From CAWJKP01 sp963843465 (GTDB lineage: Bacteria; Planctomycetota; Planctomycetia; Pirellulales; Thermoguttaceae), in NCBI GenBank assembly GCA_963843465.1, contig CAWJKP010000003.1, positions 124,001 to 188,000 of the forward strand: a stretch of DNA of 64,000 nucleotides. The letters are read 5' to 3'. How positions within the stretch are numbered: position 1 is the stretch's first letter; every line of letters starts with the position of its first letter. Made by a program: the position numbers and the translations under genes. The notes beneath the pieces are model-generated. The model was not told where the DNA came from. It saw only the letters and a list, made by a program, of their open reading frames with translations, and did not search any database. Positions 45,279 to 54,931 of the stretch are shown here, one piece after another.

Positions 45279-46597
45279 ATGAACACGATTTGCCTGGTCC
45301 TGGATCGCTGTCACGCCGGCTACCTGGGGCCCTATGGAAACGCCTGGATCGAAACCCCCTCGTTCGACCGCCTGGCCGCACAGTCGTTTCTCTTCGACCA
45401 GTCCTTTCTCGATTGCCCACAACTGGAAAGTCTCTACCGCTCGTATTGGTATGGCTGGCATCCGCTTCACAAGGGGGATCCGCCTTCCTCCCAGGCGGGT
45501 CTCCCGGCGTTACTGGCCGCTTCGGGACTGGCTACGACCCTGATTACCGACGAGCCGGCCGTCACTGCCGGTCCTGCCAGCGGCGGGTTCGGCCTGATCG
45601 AGAAGATCCAGTCGCCCGTGGGCAGCGAGGTGGCCGGCCAGCTTGACCAGACGCACCTGGCCCGCTGCTTCGCCCGGATCGTCGATTGGCTCGGCACGGC
45701 CAGTGAGCCCTTCTTCCTCTGGGCCCATCTGGCGGGCCTGGGCACCCTCTGGGACGCTCCGCTGGAGTTCCGCCTCCACTATCAGGGGGATGGCGACCCG
45801 CAACCGCCCCTTTCGGCCGAGGTCCCCTCGCGGCTGCTGGCAGAGGATTTCGATCCCGACGAGGTGCTCGGCTATCAGCAGGCCTACGCCGGGCAGATCT
45901 CGCTGGTGGACGCCTGCCTGGGCGGGCTCTTGGAGTTCCTGGACGACAGCCCGCTGGGCCAGGAGACGTTGCTGATCCTCCTCTCCGCCCGCGGTTTCCC
46001 CCTGGGCGAGCACCGGCGGCTCGGCGGCTGCGACGAGGCGCTCTATGAGGAGTTGATCCACACGACGCTCATGCTACGCTTCCCTGGTCTCCGCCCGGGA
46101 GCGGTTGGGAACGACCAGAATCCTTCTGCCGCCGCGCGGACCCCGGCCCTGGCTCAACCGGCCGATGTTAGCCCCGGCGGCCTCGCCGGGCGAATCGTAG
46201 AAGCCGCGCGGACCCCGGCCCTGGCTCAACCGGCCGATCTTTGGGCCACGCTGCTGGATTGGCACGGGTTTGCCGAGCGGCCGGCCGCGCCTGGGCCGGC
46301 AGCCTGCTGCCGCTGATCCGCGACGAAGCCGACGTGCTTCACGATCGGCTCTGCTTGCTCGACGGCTCGGGCAGCACGGCGATCCGCACGCCTGCCTGGT
46401 ATCTGCGGGAGGGGCCCGAGCCGGAGCTGTACGCCAAGCCCGACGACCGCTGGGAGGTCAACAACGTCGTCGGCCGCTGCGACGAGGTCGTGCAGATGCT
46501 CCGCCGTGCGTTGGCCGAGTATATCGACCATCTCCGCTCCGGCCGTCTGGACGCCTTGCCGCCGCTGGAGGAAGTGCTCCGCGTGGGGATGGAGTAG
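45279..46597 (+). CDS. Sulfatase-like (alkaline phosphatase superfamily) protein lacking the CxPxR motif (frameshift)
   Basis: About 439 aa when joined. The start MNTICLVLDRCHAGYLGPYG is the metal-binding first strand of sulfatases, and LLSARGFPLGEHRRLGGCDE is close to the DHGExxG-type site. Where sulfatases have the formylglycine motif CxPxR, this has DCPQLESLYRSYWYGW, so it is unlikely to be an active arylsulfatase. No signal peptide, so cytosolic. The last part (GPEPELYAKPDDRWEVNN) lies in another frame; adding one base near 46275-46290 joins them. A 72-bp in-frame insertion (46131-46202) repeats RTPALAQPAD around a REP copy. Confidence 0.72.
46131..46239 (+). repeat. REP copy flanked by a 36-bp direct duplication inside the sulfatase-like gene
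   Basis: The sequence starting GCCGCGCGGACCCCGGCCCT occurs at 46131 and again at 46203, separated by a GTTAGC-family REP (46167-46189) and a few bases. The two starts are 72 bp apart, exactly 24 codons, so the reading frame is kept. Confidence 0.85.
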
Positions 46598-46635
46598 CTG
46601 GGCAGGCCGCAGGAAGTGGGGTACCGGTAGGACGG

Positions 46636-46783
46636 TAGCCGTTCACGGCCTCGAATGTAGTAGGCACACGCCGTGTGCCGTCTGTCCATACAGGCGGAAA
46701 CACGACGGCACACGGCGTGTGCCTACTACATTGAGCGACTACCCGTGAACGGTTACGTAGGACGGATTGCCAATCCGTCCTAC
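46636..46783. repeat. Composite REPIN (GGCACAC family) plus GTAGGACGG palindrome
   Basis: The inner element (46654-46732) starts AATGTAGTAGGCACACG and ends GTGTGCCTACTACATT. Outer arms GTAGCCGTTCACGG and CCGTGAACGGTTAC match the composite at 7275-7415. A third element, GTAGGACGGATTGCC to CCGTCCTAC, follows at 46757-46783; another copy is at 48000-48025. Confidence 0.8.
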
Positions 46784-46787
46784 ACCC

Positions 46788-47282
46788 TTACGTTTCGACG
46801 TGAGTTCCGAGGGAGGAACTCTCGGACTGTCCCACCAGCGCAGCGCGAGCGGCCGGCACCCCGAAGTAGACGCGCAGGTATCGGTCCATAGCCCGGGTTT
46901 GAGTCAGGGCGCCGTTCTCCCATCGCGAGATCGTTTCCACGGCCACGCCCAGATGCTCGGCCAGAAGCCGTTGGCTGAGGCCCAGGTCCTCGCGGTTCTT
47001 GCGAATCTGATCGCCCGAAAGAAGGCCAAGCTGTTGGCGTAACGCCCGGGCGATCTGCTCGTCCGCGTCGTTGTCAAACACCAGTTCGCCGCACGCGCTG
47101 CACTGAGGGACGCGCAGGTCGGGAATCTCCACCGTATAAAGCCGGCCATCGTGCTTGATCTGTGACGTATGCTGCACCGTGGCAGGCTTCACCGCCTTCT
47201 TCCCACACTCCGGGCACCGCCAGGGAAAGGGCTTAGCTTGGGAATCGGTCGTTTCAGTTGTTCTGGCTTTCTCAGGCGTCAT
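46788..47282 (-). CDS. MqsA/YgiT-like zinc-finger HTH antitoxin
   Basis: Protein of 164 aa. Two CxxC pairs form an N-terminal zinc site: RCPECGKK (about residue 21) and PQCSACGELVF (about 56). A HTH_XRE domain follows: GLSQRLLAEHLGVAVETISRW, then ENGALTQTRAMDRYLRV. This is the MqsA architecture, antitoxin and transcriptional repressor of its own operon. It overlaps the upstream gene by 11 bp. The region lies between two copies of the sulfatase-like 3' end, so the pair seems to have arrived as an insertion. Confidence 0.85.
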   Translation of the reverse strand: MTPEKARTTETTDSQAKPFPWRCPECGKKAVKPATVQHTSQIKHDGRLYTVEIPDLRVPQCSACGELVFDNDADEQIARALRQQLGLLSGDQIRKNREDLGLSQRLLAEHLGVAVETISRWENGALTQTRAMDRYLRVYFGVPAARAALVGQSESSSLGTHVET

Positions 47283-47616
47283 GGATACCGACCACGTGAA
47301 TAGTAGGGTCATCCGGGTCGTCGTCGACGAGGATGGTTTCGATGTAAAGCAGCCGGCCGCCAACCTCCATGCGGAAGTCGTAATGGAAGTGATGTACGCT
47401 CCACTCGGGCCGCGTCTCGCGAACCTGGTCGATTTCGCCCCCCGCCGCAAAGAAGCGGAACATCTCTTCTCCGACGGATCGCGTTGTGAACCCTTCCAGG
47501 CTCCGTTCGAGCCACTGGCGGGCAGTCGGCTTCCAAGTGATGTAGCCGGTGAACTGCCACTGGCTCAGAGCGTGCTGGAATTTTGCCAGGATTTCAGGTT
47601 CGGTCAGCCGTGCCAT
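47272..47616 (-). CDS. Putative toxin partner of the MqsA-like antitoxin
   Basis: Protein of 114 aa, first gene of the pair. I do not recognise the family firmly. It has a helical N-terminus (EPEILAKFQHALSQWQFTGY), then beta-rich WSVHHFHYDFRMEVGGRLLY and ILVDDDPDDPTIHVVGIHDA. Toxin-first order and overlap with an MqsA-type antitoxin support a toxin role, as MqsR genes also precede mqsA. It is not clearly an MqsR homologue. It could equally be an uncharacterised partner with no toxicity. Confidence 0.55.
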   Translation of the reverse strand: MARLTEPEILAKFQHALSQWQFTGYITWKPTARQWLERSLEGFTTRSVGEEMFRFFAAGGEIDQVRETRPEWSVHHFHYDFRMEVGGRLLYIETILVDDDPDDPTIHVVGIHDA

Positions 47617-47745
47617 CGCAGTTTCCTCGCAGCCGGAGGCCGACCGGCCCCGCGTCTCTCATGTATCGTATCGACCGCCATTGACGTAAGTCAACGCATC
47701 GTGTGGGGGGTGTTCAACTGGCAATTCCAGCCTGTAAATGAATAG

Positions 47746-47968
47746 CCAACATGGCCGCACGCCCGCCTGGTATCGGCGGGAGGGGCCCGAGCCGGAGCTG
47801 TACGCCAAGCCCGACGACCGCTGGGAGGTCAACAACGTCGTCGGCCGCTGCGACGAGTTGGTGCAGATGCTCCGCCGTGCGTTGGCCGAGTATGTCGAGC
47901 ATCTCCGCTGCGGCCGTCTGGACGCCTTGCCGCCGCTGGAGGAAGTGCTCCGCGTCGGGATGGAGTAG
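47746..47968 (+). pseudogene. Duplicate fragment of the sulfatase-like gene 3' end
   Basis: The DNA is a close copy of about 46386-46597: PAWYRREGPEPELYAKPDDR, then WEVNNVVGRCDELVQMLRRA. Similarity continues into the 3' flank to about 48005 (GGTAGGACGG in both). It lacks the N-terminal 350 residues and has no start signal of its own, so it is a remnant. The MqsA-like TA pair lies between the two copies. Confidence 0.85.
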
Positions 47969-47999
47969 CTTCACGCAGGCCGCGGGAAATGGGATACGG

Positions 48000-48025
48000 G
48001 TAGGACGGATTGCCAATCCGTCCTG
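48000..48025. repeat. GTAGGACGG palindrome (copy)
   Basis: GTAGGACGGATTGCCAATCC followed by GTCCTGC. It matches 46757-46783 except for the last bases. Nothing else is seen in 48026-48213 before the next gene. Confidence 0.75.
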
Positions 48026-48213
48026 CAATGCGCCGCGGCCGTTAGAAGGCCCGCGTCCGAACCGGTTTCAGTCGCCGCTATCGGACGTGGCAAATAGTTC
48101 TGACCCGTTTTGTCGGCCGTTCGTCAATGCCACCCGCCGTTGACGGGCAGCCAATCGCTCGGCTACATTCATTACGTCCCGGCACCCCACAATGCGGCGA
48201 TCCGAAACGTCCC

Positions 48214-51200
48214 ATGCACGTCCTGGAAACCTATCTGCACCGCCTCCACGAAATACGCTCGACCGAGCGTGGCACCCCCGAGCTTTCCTACCGTGCGGCC
48301 TTGGAAAATCTTCTCAACGCGGTAGGGAGTGGGCTCAGCCCGCGCGTTCAGGCCACGGCCGAATTGGCCGACACGGGGGCGGGAAGGCCCGATTTCGGCT
48401 TGTTCGACTCCCAGTCGGGCGATCTGCGCAGCGCCGTGGAAGTAAAACCGGTCGCCGAGAACACGCCGCAGACGGCCGATGGACGACAGGTAGCGCGGTA
48501 TTGGAAGCATTACGGCTGCGTGCTGGTGACCAACTACCGCGATTTCTTGCTCGTCGTGAAGGAGCCCGACGAAAAGACGCCGCGCGTCGAGGGCTCCTAT
48601 CAGCTTGCCCCCGATGAAGAGACCTTTTGGCGAGCCAAGCCCCATACCTTGGCGAAGCAGCACGGCGAGGGGTTGCTCGATTTTCTCGCCAGCGCGATGA
48701 CCCGCACGGCGCCGATCCTCCGACCCGCGGACCTTGCCGCCGACCTTGCCCGACACGCCCGGGAGGCGAAGCGCCGCCTGGCCGGGCACGACATGTCGGC
48801 CGTGGGGCCGCTGCAAGAGGCGATGGAACAGACCCTCGGGCTGCACTTCCAGGGCGACGAGGGCGCGGCCTTCTTCCGCTCGTCGTTGGTGCAGACGTTA
48901 TTCTACGGCCTCTTCTCCGGCTGGATGCTCTGGCGGCAGAGCCGGCCTAGCGGCGATCGTTTCGATTGGCGGAGCGCCAGCGAGTATCTTGCCCTGCCTC
49001 TGATCGGCGACCTCTACGAGGAAATCGCCCGGCCGCGGCGCCTGGCCGACCTGGGCCTCCGCGAGCCATTGGAATGGGCCACCGCCAGCCTCAACCGCGT
49101 CGTCGAGGAGGAGTTCTTTCAGCGTTTCCAGACCGAGCACGCGATCACCCTTTTCTACGAGCCGTTTCTTCAGGCGTTCGACCCGGAGTTGCGCAAGCAA
49201 CTTGGCGTCTGGTACACCCCGCCGGAGATCGTCCGGTACATGGTGGGTCGGGTCGATCAATTGCTCCGCTGCGAGTTGGGCATCCCCGACGGCCTGGCCG
49301 ACGACCAGGTATTCGTGCTCGACCCGGCGGCCGGCACGGGGTCGTACCTGGTCGAGGTCGCGCGGCGGATTCACCAGACGCTCACCGAGCAGGGGCACGG
49401 CTCGCTGGCCGCGGGGCGAGTGAAGCGGGCCTTGAAGACGCGGATCTTCGGCTTCGAGATCCTTCCCGCCCCCTATGTCGTCGCGCATCTCCAGCTTGGC
49501 GTCTTTCTCCGCTCGCTCGGCGCCTGGCTGAGCACCCGCGAGCGGTTCGAGGTATTTTTGACCAACGCCCTCACCGGCTGGGAGCCGCCCAAAGAGCCCA
49601 AGAGCCAGTTGCTCTTCCCCGAGTTGGAGGAGGAGGCCGAACGCGCGACCACCGTTAAGCGGAAGCAACCGATCCTGGTGATACTCGGCAATCCGCCTTA
49701 CAACCGATTTGCCGGAGTCGCAGAGGACGAAGAGGCCGACCTTATCGAACCGTACAAGAGTGGCTTGTACGAGAAATGGGGCATCCGGAAGCAGTTGTTG
49801 GACGATCTCTACATCCGTTTCTTCCGACTGGCCGAGAAACGCATCTCGGAGGTTGGCGGACGTGGAATCGTTTGTTACATCTCCAATTACTCCTGGCTGG
49901 AAGGTCTTTCCCATCCCGTGATGCGGGAGCGGCTGGCCGCGGGGTTCGACGTTGTATTGATCGACAACTGCAACGGGGACAAATACAAGACGGGCAAGCG
50001 CACGCCCGACGGCCGTCCCGATGAGTCGATGTTCACCACCGACGAACATTCCGTCGGAATCCAGGTCGGCACCGCGGTTGCGACGTTGGTGAAGCGCGGG
50101 CCTCCTCGGGCAAAGGAGGCGGCAGGCGCACGCATATTGTACCGCAACCTTTGGGGAACAGGCAACGAGAAGCGCGCGATGCTCACTCGATCGCTGGCGT
50201 CCCCAGCCTCGGAAAGCGCGGAGTACGTCACTTTTTCCGCACGGGCCGCAACGCGATGGGCGTTCGCTAACGGGACCTCCGGCCAATCGAACGCATCGGA
50301 CTCATGGCCCATGCTCGCCGAGCTCTTCCCGGTCCATTACAGCGGGTTAAACGAGAATAGGTGCAACGCCTTCATTGCGATTGATCGCCAGGAGATTGCG
50401 CGGCGAATGACGGCGTACTTCGACGATAGTCTCTCCTTGGAGGAATTGGCTGAGCGAGTGCCGCGCGCGGTAAGCAAAGCCGTCGGATATGATCCAGCCC
50501 GTGTGCGGAGGGCCATGCTCGCCAATTCGCGGTTTGATCCCAGCCGAATTGTGCCACTGAGCTATCGGCCGTTCGATAATTGGTGGACGTACTGGGAAGG
50601 TCGCTTCAAGCTCTTTAACCGCTCTCGACCCGACTTTTTCGCGCAGGTGTGGCCGGGAAATCTCTTCATCGCCGCCTCACAAACAGCCCGCAAGGGCGGA
50701 TTGAACGAGCCAACGATCGTAAGTATGCTCGGCGACCTGCACCTCCAGGACCCTTGGTCCCAATTCTTTCCTCTATCGGTCCGGGTCAACGGCGAACTGG
50801 GTGGCCAGCGGGTTGAGCCCAACATTGACTCGAAAACGCTGGAGACATTATGCGGTTCTTACCGCATCAGAGCGTATGAGGAGGACCGGCACACCTGGAA
50901 CCCACGGGCTCTGGAAGTTGCGGAGCAGGTGTTTTTCCACGCCCTGGCGATAACCTGGTCGCCTGCCTACCGCGGAGAGAACGAAGCCGCATTGCGCCAG
51001 AACTGGCCGCGGGTCCCGCTTCCGGCCCAGCGCGGCCTGTTGGCCGAGTCGGCCCGTTTGGGCCGGGCGGTGGCGGACCTTCTCCTGCCCGACCGGCCCG
51101 TTCGCGGCGTTACGTGCGGCAGCATCCGGCAGGAACTGCGGCCGCTGGGCGTTCCCAGCAAAGTCGGCGGCGGGAACATCGACCCCAACACTGACCTGAA

Positions 51201-51589
51201 GGTCGAGGCCACCTGGGGTTTCTTCGGCGCCAAGAATGCCGTCATGTGCGGCAAGGGCAAGACCCTGCCCAGCATCGCCGATCCGCCGAGCGCCTTGGAT
51301 GTCTACGTCAACGACCGCGCCTACTGGGCCAACGTGCCGCTGGACGTTCTGGACGATGACCATCGGCGGCTATCCGGTGATCAAGAAATGGCTCAGCTAC
51401 CGCGAGTTCCGCATCCTTGGCCGTCCGCTGCTCCAGGAGGAGATGACCTATATCACGGAAGTCATACGTCGCCTGAAGGCCCTGCTCCTGCTGGGCGGCG
51501 CCCTGGATGCGAACTACCGTGCGGCGGAGAAGACAATGGCGTTTGGGGGGCCTTCCAGACCAGCAACGAGGTCCGAAGCCGATTTGTGA
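48214..51589 (+). CDS. Single-chain restriction endonuclease/N6-adenine methyltransferase (frameshift near the 3' end)
   Basis: About 1124 aa. The N-terminal nuclease site GRPDFGLFD...AVEVKP (about residues 55-80) has PD-(D/E)XK form. A methylase core follows with motif I DPAAGTGSYLVEVARRIHQT (about 371) and motif IV ILGNPPYNRFAG. The C-terminal part resembles the target-recognition region of type IIG/type ISP enzymes and has no helicase motifs. The frame changes near 51355-51362: the other frame gives IGGYPVIKKWLSYREFRILG and ends at 51589, a usual ending for this family. The start ATG is 48214. It probably protects the cell by modifying and restricting its own recognition site; specificity cannot be read. 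Confidence 0.82.
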
Positions 51590-51602
51590 GGGTTCCTGGA
51601 GC

Positions 51603-51679
51603 AAGTAGGTCCCGTCTGCCGGACGGGACTTCACTGGACCCAAGGCCCACAAGTCCCGCCCGGCAGGCGGGACCTACTT
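51603..51679. repeat. REPIN, GTAGGTCCCGTC family
   Basis: Starts AAGTAGGTCCCGTCTGCCGG and ends GGCAGGCGGGACCTACTT; arms carry GTCCCGTC...GACGGGAC hairpins. It directly follows the restriction-methyltransferase gene. Confidence 0.8.
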
Positions 51680-51832
51680 GATGTCGCCCCGTCGGCAAGC
51701 CGCGATCAGCGGGGCCCTGCTCTCCGCCCAGTAAGCAGTTACGGCGAAAACCCGCGATTTCTGGCCTTCCCCCTCGTGGGATACGCATTTCGCTCGTTTT
51801 CACCTTGACTACCCCAGCGGTCGAACCGATAA

Positions 51833-51858
51833 TTGTACAAATTATACAAGTTGTACAA
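51833..51858 (+). promoter_or_regulatory. Putative Phd/YefM operator
   Basis: Two copies of TTGTACAA (51833-51840 and 51851-51858), 18 bp apart, with TTATACAA between. TGTACA is the core palindrome bound by the Phd-family antitoxin YefM of E. coli. The block lies 15 bp before the antitoxin start. Confidence 0.7.
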
Positions 51859-51873
51859 ACCTTGGAACGCGCC

Positions 51874-52128
51874 ATGAAAACCCTGGACGCCAGCCAGCTC
51901 CGGCAAGGGATTTCGGATGCGATGAACACGGTTGCCTACACGGGCGAGCGAATCAGCATTTGTCGGCATGGCAAGCCCGTGGCGGTTCTCGTGTCGGTCG
52001 AAGACGCGGCCATGCTCGAGGCGATGGAAGACGGTTTCGACGTGGCTGCTGCCAAGAAGGCATTGAAGGAAAAGGGGAACATCCCTTGGGCAAACGTCAA
52101 GAGACGGTTGGGCCTCGCAAGGCGATAG
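51874..52128 (+). CDS. Phd/YefM-family antitoxin
   Basis: Protein of 84 aa: MKTLDASQLRQGISDAMNTV, then AYTGERISICRHGKPVAVLV with the conserved HGKPVAVL strand, and an acidic/basic C-terminal tail for toxin binding. The ATG at 51874 lies just after the TGTACA operator-like block; the frame is open to 51805 but that would read through the operator. The RelE-type toxin starts 7 bp downstream. The antitoxin should repress the pair together with the toxin. Confidence 0.88.
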   Translation: MKTLDASQLRQGISDAMNTVAYTGERISICRHGKPVAVLVSVEDAAMLEAMEDGFDVAAAKKALKEKGNIPWANVKRRLGLARR

Positions 52129-52135
52129 ATTAGCG

Positions 52136-52402
52136 GTGGCCTACCGAATCGAAGTCAAGCCTTCGGCGGCGGATGCGTTGGCCCGAATCCCGCAACCACA
52201 TCGTCGCCGCATCGCCCGGAAGATCGACCGACTGGCCGAAAACCCTCGACCGCGGGACGCAAGGGCCTTGGAAGGGCGGCTCTCCCTTTACCGCATCCGC
52301 GTCGGCGATTATCGGGTTGTCTACCAGATTCAAGATGCTGCCCTGCTGGTGCTTGTAGTGCGGATCGGCGAGCGCGGTGACGTTTACCGTCACCTTCCCT
52401 GA
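52136..52402 (+). CDS. RelE/YoeB-family toxin
   Basis: Protein of 88 aa from GTG 52136. Characteristic RelE-superfamily sequence: MAYRIEVKPSAADALARIPQ, ALEGRLSLYRIRVGDYRVVY and VLVVRIGERGDVYRHL, with the Arg-rich GDYRV strand and C-terminal Tyr-Arg. Expected to cleave mRNA at the ribosome. Paired with the Phd-type antitoxin upstream. Confidence 0.88.
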   Translation: MAYRIEVKPSAADALARIPQPHRRRIARKIDRLAENPRPRDARALEGRLSLYRIRVGDYRVVYQIQDAALLVLVVRIGERGDVYRHLP

Positions 52403-53174
52403 GCCCAACGCCGACAGCCGCAACACCTGCCGGGGCTGCACTTTTCACCTTCTTTCCAGCAAGGCGGTTGCAAAGTTCGGGTTTTTTGAGACCGGGGCGT
52501 CGCAATCGAGGAGCGGAAAGAGGACCCGGCATCAGAACCGGCCCCCGGGAAAAGAGGCGCGGCCCAAGGCAAGGCCCGGGGGAGGCGAAGTTGCGCCAAG
52601 AAGTGTCGCTCCAGGCGAGCAGGTGCGCGAAAAAGTGCTCGTTGGGGATTGCACGTGCTCCTTTTCGTGTCGGCCCGTGTTGCCACGCGCGACAAATTGC
52701 GTCGCGCCCGACGAGACAGACGGCCGGTTGTCGTCGTGGCTGCGTCCCTCTATGGTTACACTCGCAAAACGGGCGCTCTGACCTTACTGATTATCCACCA
52801 ACAGTTTACACCGGCGAGCGCAGGCGGCGTCGAGCCTCGGACGCCCCCCAGAATGGGCCAGCGGGGAAAAAACGGGGCGGCCTGCGACAATACGTGCCGC
52901 CCGTCTGTCGCATTTCGGCTTCTACGGCACGCGGGTGCAGGTTTGTCAGGCACCCCCTCACCCAACGCCGTTAAGGACTTTGGGAGTTGAGTGGAGGCCG
53001 GGCGAAATGAAAATTGCCTATATTCCCGCAGTTTCCTGGAATGGCCGTTTTATCGCACTTGCAGCCCCACGTTCAAATTACGCACGTAACTACCGAATCC
53101 CCCCATTTTCACGGAAAAAAGTCCTTAACGGCGTTGCCCCTCACCCCGACCATCTCCCGGAGGGAGGGGAGGAG
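52403..53174. other. Gap with relic sequence shared with 6.9-7.1 kb, and a GGAGAGGG repeat
   Basis: No gene recognised; open frames are Arg/Gly-rich readings without domains. 52740-52930 aligns with 6865-7060. At 53137-53170 there is a CCTCACCCC...CTCCCGGAGGGAGGGG repeat, ending just before the stop of the convergent oxidoreductase gene. Confidence 0.45.
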
Positions 53175-54338
53175 TCAACCGATCTCGACCCACTGGCCGC
53201 GTTGGGCGCTGTCCAGCACCGCGCCGCAGACCTTCTGGGTCCGCAAGGCGGTCCGCATCGTGGGCTCGAAGGCCGGCCCGCCTTCGAGACTGGCGAGGAA
53301 GTCGGCAAAACCGTTGATGAAGGTGTGCTCGTAGCCGATGGTGCAGCCGGGGACCCACCAGTTCTTCATGTAGGGGTGCTCGAAGTTGGTGACGTGGATC
53401 CGCTGCCAGCCGGTGAGGTGGTCCTCGATCTTCTGGCCCGTCTTGGGATCGGCGTACTTGAAATACTGGAGGATGTGCGGGTCTTCGAGGTCGAAGAACA
53501 GCGAGCCCAGCTCGCCGTTGATCTCGAAGGTGCTGTAGTTTTTCCGTCCGCGGGCGTAGCGGGTGCTCTCGAAGGTGCCCATCGAGCCGTTGGCGAAGAC
53601 GGCCAGAAACATGCAGGCGTCGTCGATGGTGACGGGCTCCATCTTGCCCGTGTCGGCGTGCTTGCGCTGCTTGACGAAGGTCTCGGTATGGGCCACGACC
53701 CGCTGGATCGGTCCGTTGAGCCACTCGGCCGTGTCGATGGAGTGGGCCAACAGGTCGCCGGTCACGCCGGAGCCGGCCACCTTGGCGTCCAGCCGCCAGA
53801 GGGCCATGCCGCCCTGGGGGACGTTGGCGGAGATGGTGTAGTCCTGGTTGTAGGTGGCCCGGTAGTGGAACGGGCGGCCGACGCGTCCCTCCTGGATGAT
53901 CTGCTTGGCCAGGGAGATGGCGGGAACGCGGCGATAGTTGAAGGAGACCATGTTGGCCACGCCCGCCTTCTCCACGGCGGCAACCATCTCCTCGCCCTGG
54001 GCGACGCTCATGGCCAGCGGCTTTTCGCAGACCACCATCTTGCCCGCCCCGGCCGCGGCGAGCACCACGTCGTGGTGCAGGTTGTTGGGCAGGCAGACGT
54101 CGACCAGGTCGACGTCCTCGCGAGCGACGGCCTTTTTCCAGTTCAGTTCCATCGACTCGTAGCCCCAGGCCTGGGCGAACTTTTCCAGCTTCTCCTTTTC
54201 CTCCGGCCTGGCGACGGCCACCTTGAGCACCGGCTGGTGCCGGCGGGGGAAGAAGTGGTTCACTTGCAGCCAGGCGTTGGAGTGCGTGCGGCCCATGAAG
54301 CCGCAGCCGAGAACGGCGATCCGCAGGGGTTGGGACAT
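53175..54338 (-). CDS. Gfo/Idh/MocA family oxidoreductase
   Basis: Protein of 387 aa. The NAD(P)-binding start is RIAVLGCGFMGRTHSNAWLQ, followed by DVCLPNNLHHDVVLAAAGAG, the catalytic Lys of the EKP motif in VVCEKPLAMSVAQ, and the C-terminal alpha/beta domain with TGDLLAHSIDTAEWL, the usual histidine/aspartate motif. Members oxidise sugars, inositols or sugar derivatives, or act as retro-aldol dehydratases; substrate unknown. The ATG at 54338 begins the Rossmann strand (MSQPLRIAVLG). No signal peptide. Planctomycetes carry many paralogues of this family. Confidence 0.9.
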   Translation of the reverse strand: MSQPLRIAVLGCGFMGRTHSNAWLQVNHFFPRRHQPVLKVAVARPEEKEKLEKFAQAWGYESMELNWKKAVAREDVDLVDVCLPNNLHHDVVLAAAGAGKMVVCEKPLAMSVAQGEEMVAAVEKAGVANMVSFNYRRVPAISLAKQIIQEGRVGRPFHYRATYNQDYTISANVPQGGMALWRLDAKVAGSGVTGDLLAHSIDTAEWLNGPIQRVVAHTETFVKQRKHADTGKMEPVTIDDACMFLAVFANGSMGTFESTRYARGRKNYSTFEINGELGSLFFDLEDPHILQYFKYADPKTGQKIEDHLTGWQRIHVTNFEHPYMKNWWVPGCTIGYEHTFINGFADFLASLEGGPAFEPTMRTALRTQKVCGAVLDSAQRGQWVEIG

Positions 54339-54359
54339 GGCGGGGAGTGCTCCTGAAGA

Positions 54360-54390
54360 GTTAGTGGTTGGTGGCTGGCAGTCAATGGCG
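54360..54390. repeat. Heptamer array (TTAGTGG/TTGGTGG)
   Basis: Degenerate 7-bp units TTAGTGG TTGGTGG CTGGCAG TCAATGG in the gap before the oxidoreductase start; the complement of the CCACTAG-type units at 54846-54930. Confidence 0.55.
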
Positions 54391-54597
54391 CTAAGACGTT
54401 GAGAACGCAAACATTTTTCTTCCACCACTCCTTTGGCGGTTTCCCTTCGATCCGGGTATAACTATAGTATTGTGAAGCAGCGCAGGTTAGCAACGGGGGA
54501 CGGACGTACTCACCGCCGCGCCCGTCAAGATCGGCAGCGATGCCCCGAAGGCCCAGCCGCAGCCGAAGAAATAGCCCGCGGGGGAGGAGTACGAGTC

Positions 54598-54858
54598 ATG
54601 AGGATTGCTCCCTTAGCGGATGTGAAGGCGCATTTGAGCGCCTATTTCGATGAATGTGTCGCCGAGGGCCCTCTGGTCATCACTCGCAACGGCAAGGCCG
54701 TCGCCGTGCTTTTGGTTCCTTACGACGACGATGACCTTGAAACGTACGCCCGCTCGGTGCGGGACGCACATCCGGGCCGACACGGCCCGGCTCAGATTAC
54801 ACGAGCGGTGGCCACCCCTCCGCAACCGGCGTGGCCGCCGGGGCTAACTAACCACTAG
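54598..54858 (+). CDS. Orphan Phd/YefM-like antitoxin with repeat-derived tail
   Basis: Protein of 86 aa. The first 45 residues are antitoxin: MRIAPLADVKAHLSAYFDEC, then PLVITRNGKAVAVLLVPYDD. From about residue 54 the sequence is read from interspersed repeats: DAHPGRHGPAQITR comes from the CCGGGCCGTGTCGGCCCGG element and QPAWPPGLT from a GTTAGC-family REP. GGAGGAG precedes the ATG. No toxin gene follows. It is a TA remnant whose toxin-binding end has been overwritten. Confidence 0.6.
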   Translation: MRIAPLADVKAHLSAYFDECVAEGPLVITRNGKAVAVLLVPYDDDDLETYARSVRDAHPGRHGPAQITRAVATPPQPAWPPGLTNH

Positions 54859-54930
54859 CCACTGACCACTAGCCACTGACCAATGGCCACTGACCACTAA
54901 CCACTAGCCGCTAACCACTAGCCACTGACC
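54846..54930. repeat. About twelve degenerate heptamers (CCACTAG/CCACTGA)
   Basis: Consecutive 7-bp units CCACTAG, CCACTGA, CCAATGG, CCACTAA, CCGCTAA run directly into the ATG of the next gene, so the array occupies its promoter-proximal region and covers any ribosome-binding site. Confidence 0.8.
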
Positions 54931-54931
54931 C

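Noticed and set aside
52468..52990. Overlapping frames encoding Arg-rich peptides
   Set aside because: Same composition-driven openness as at 6.3-7.1 kb; no start signal or motif.
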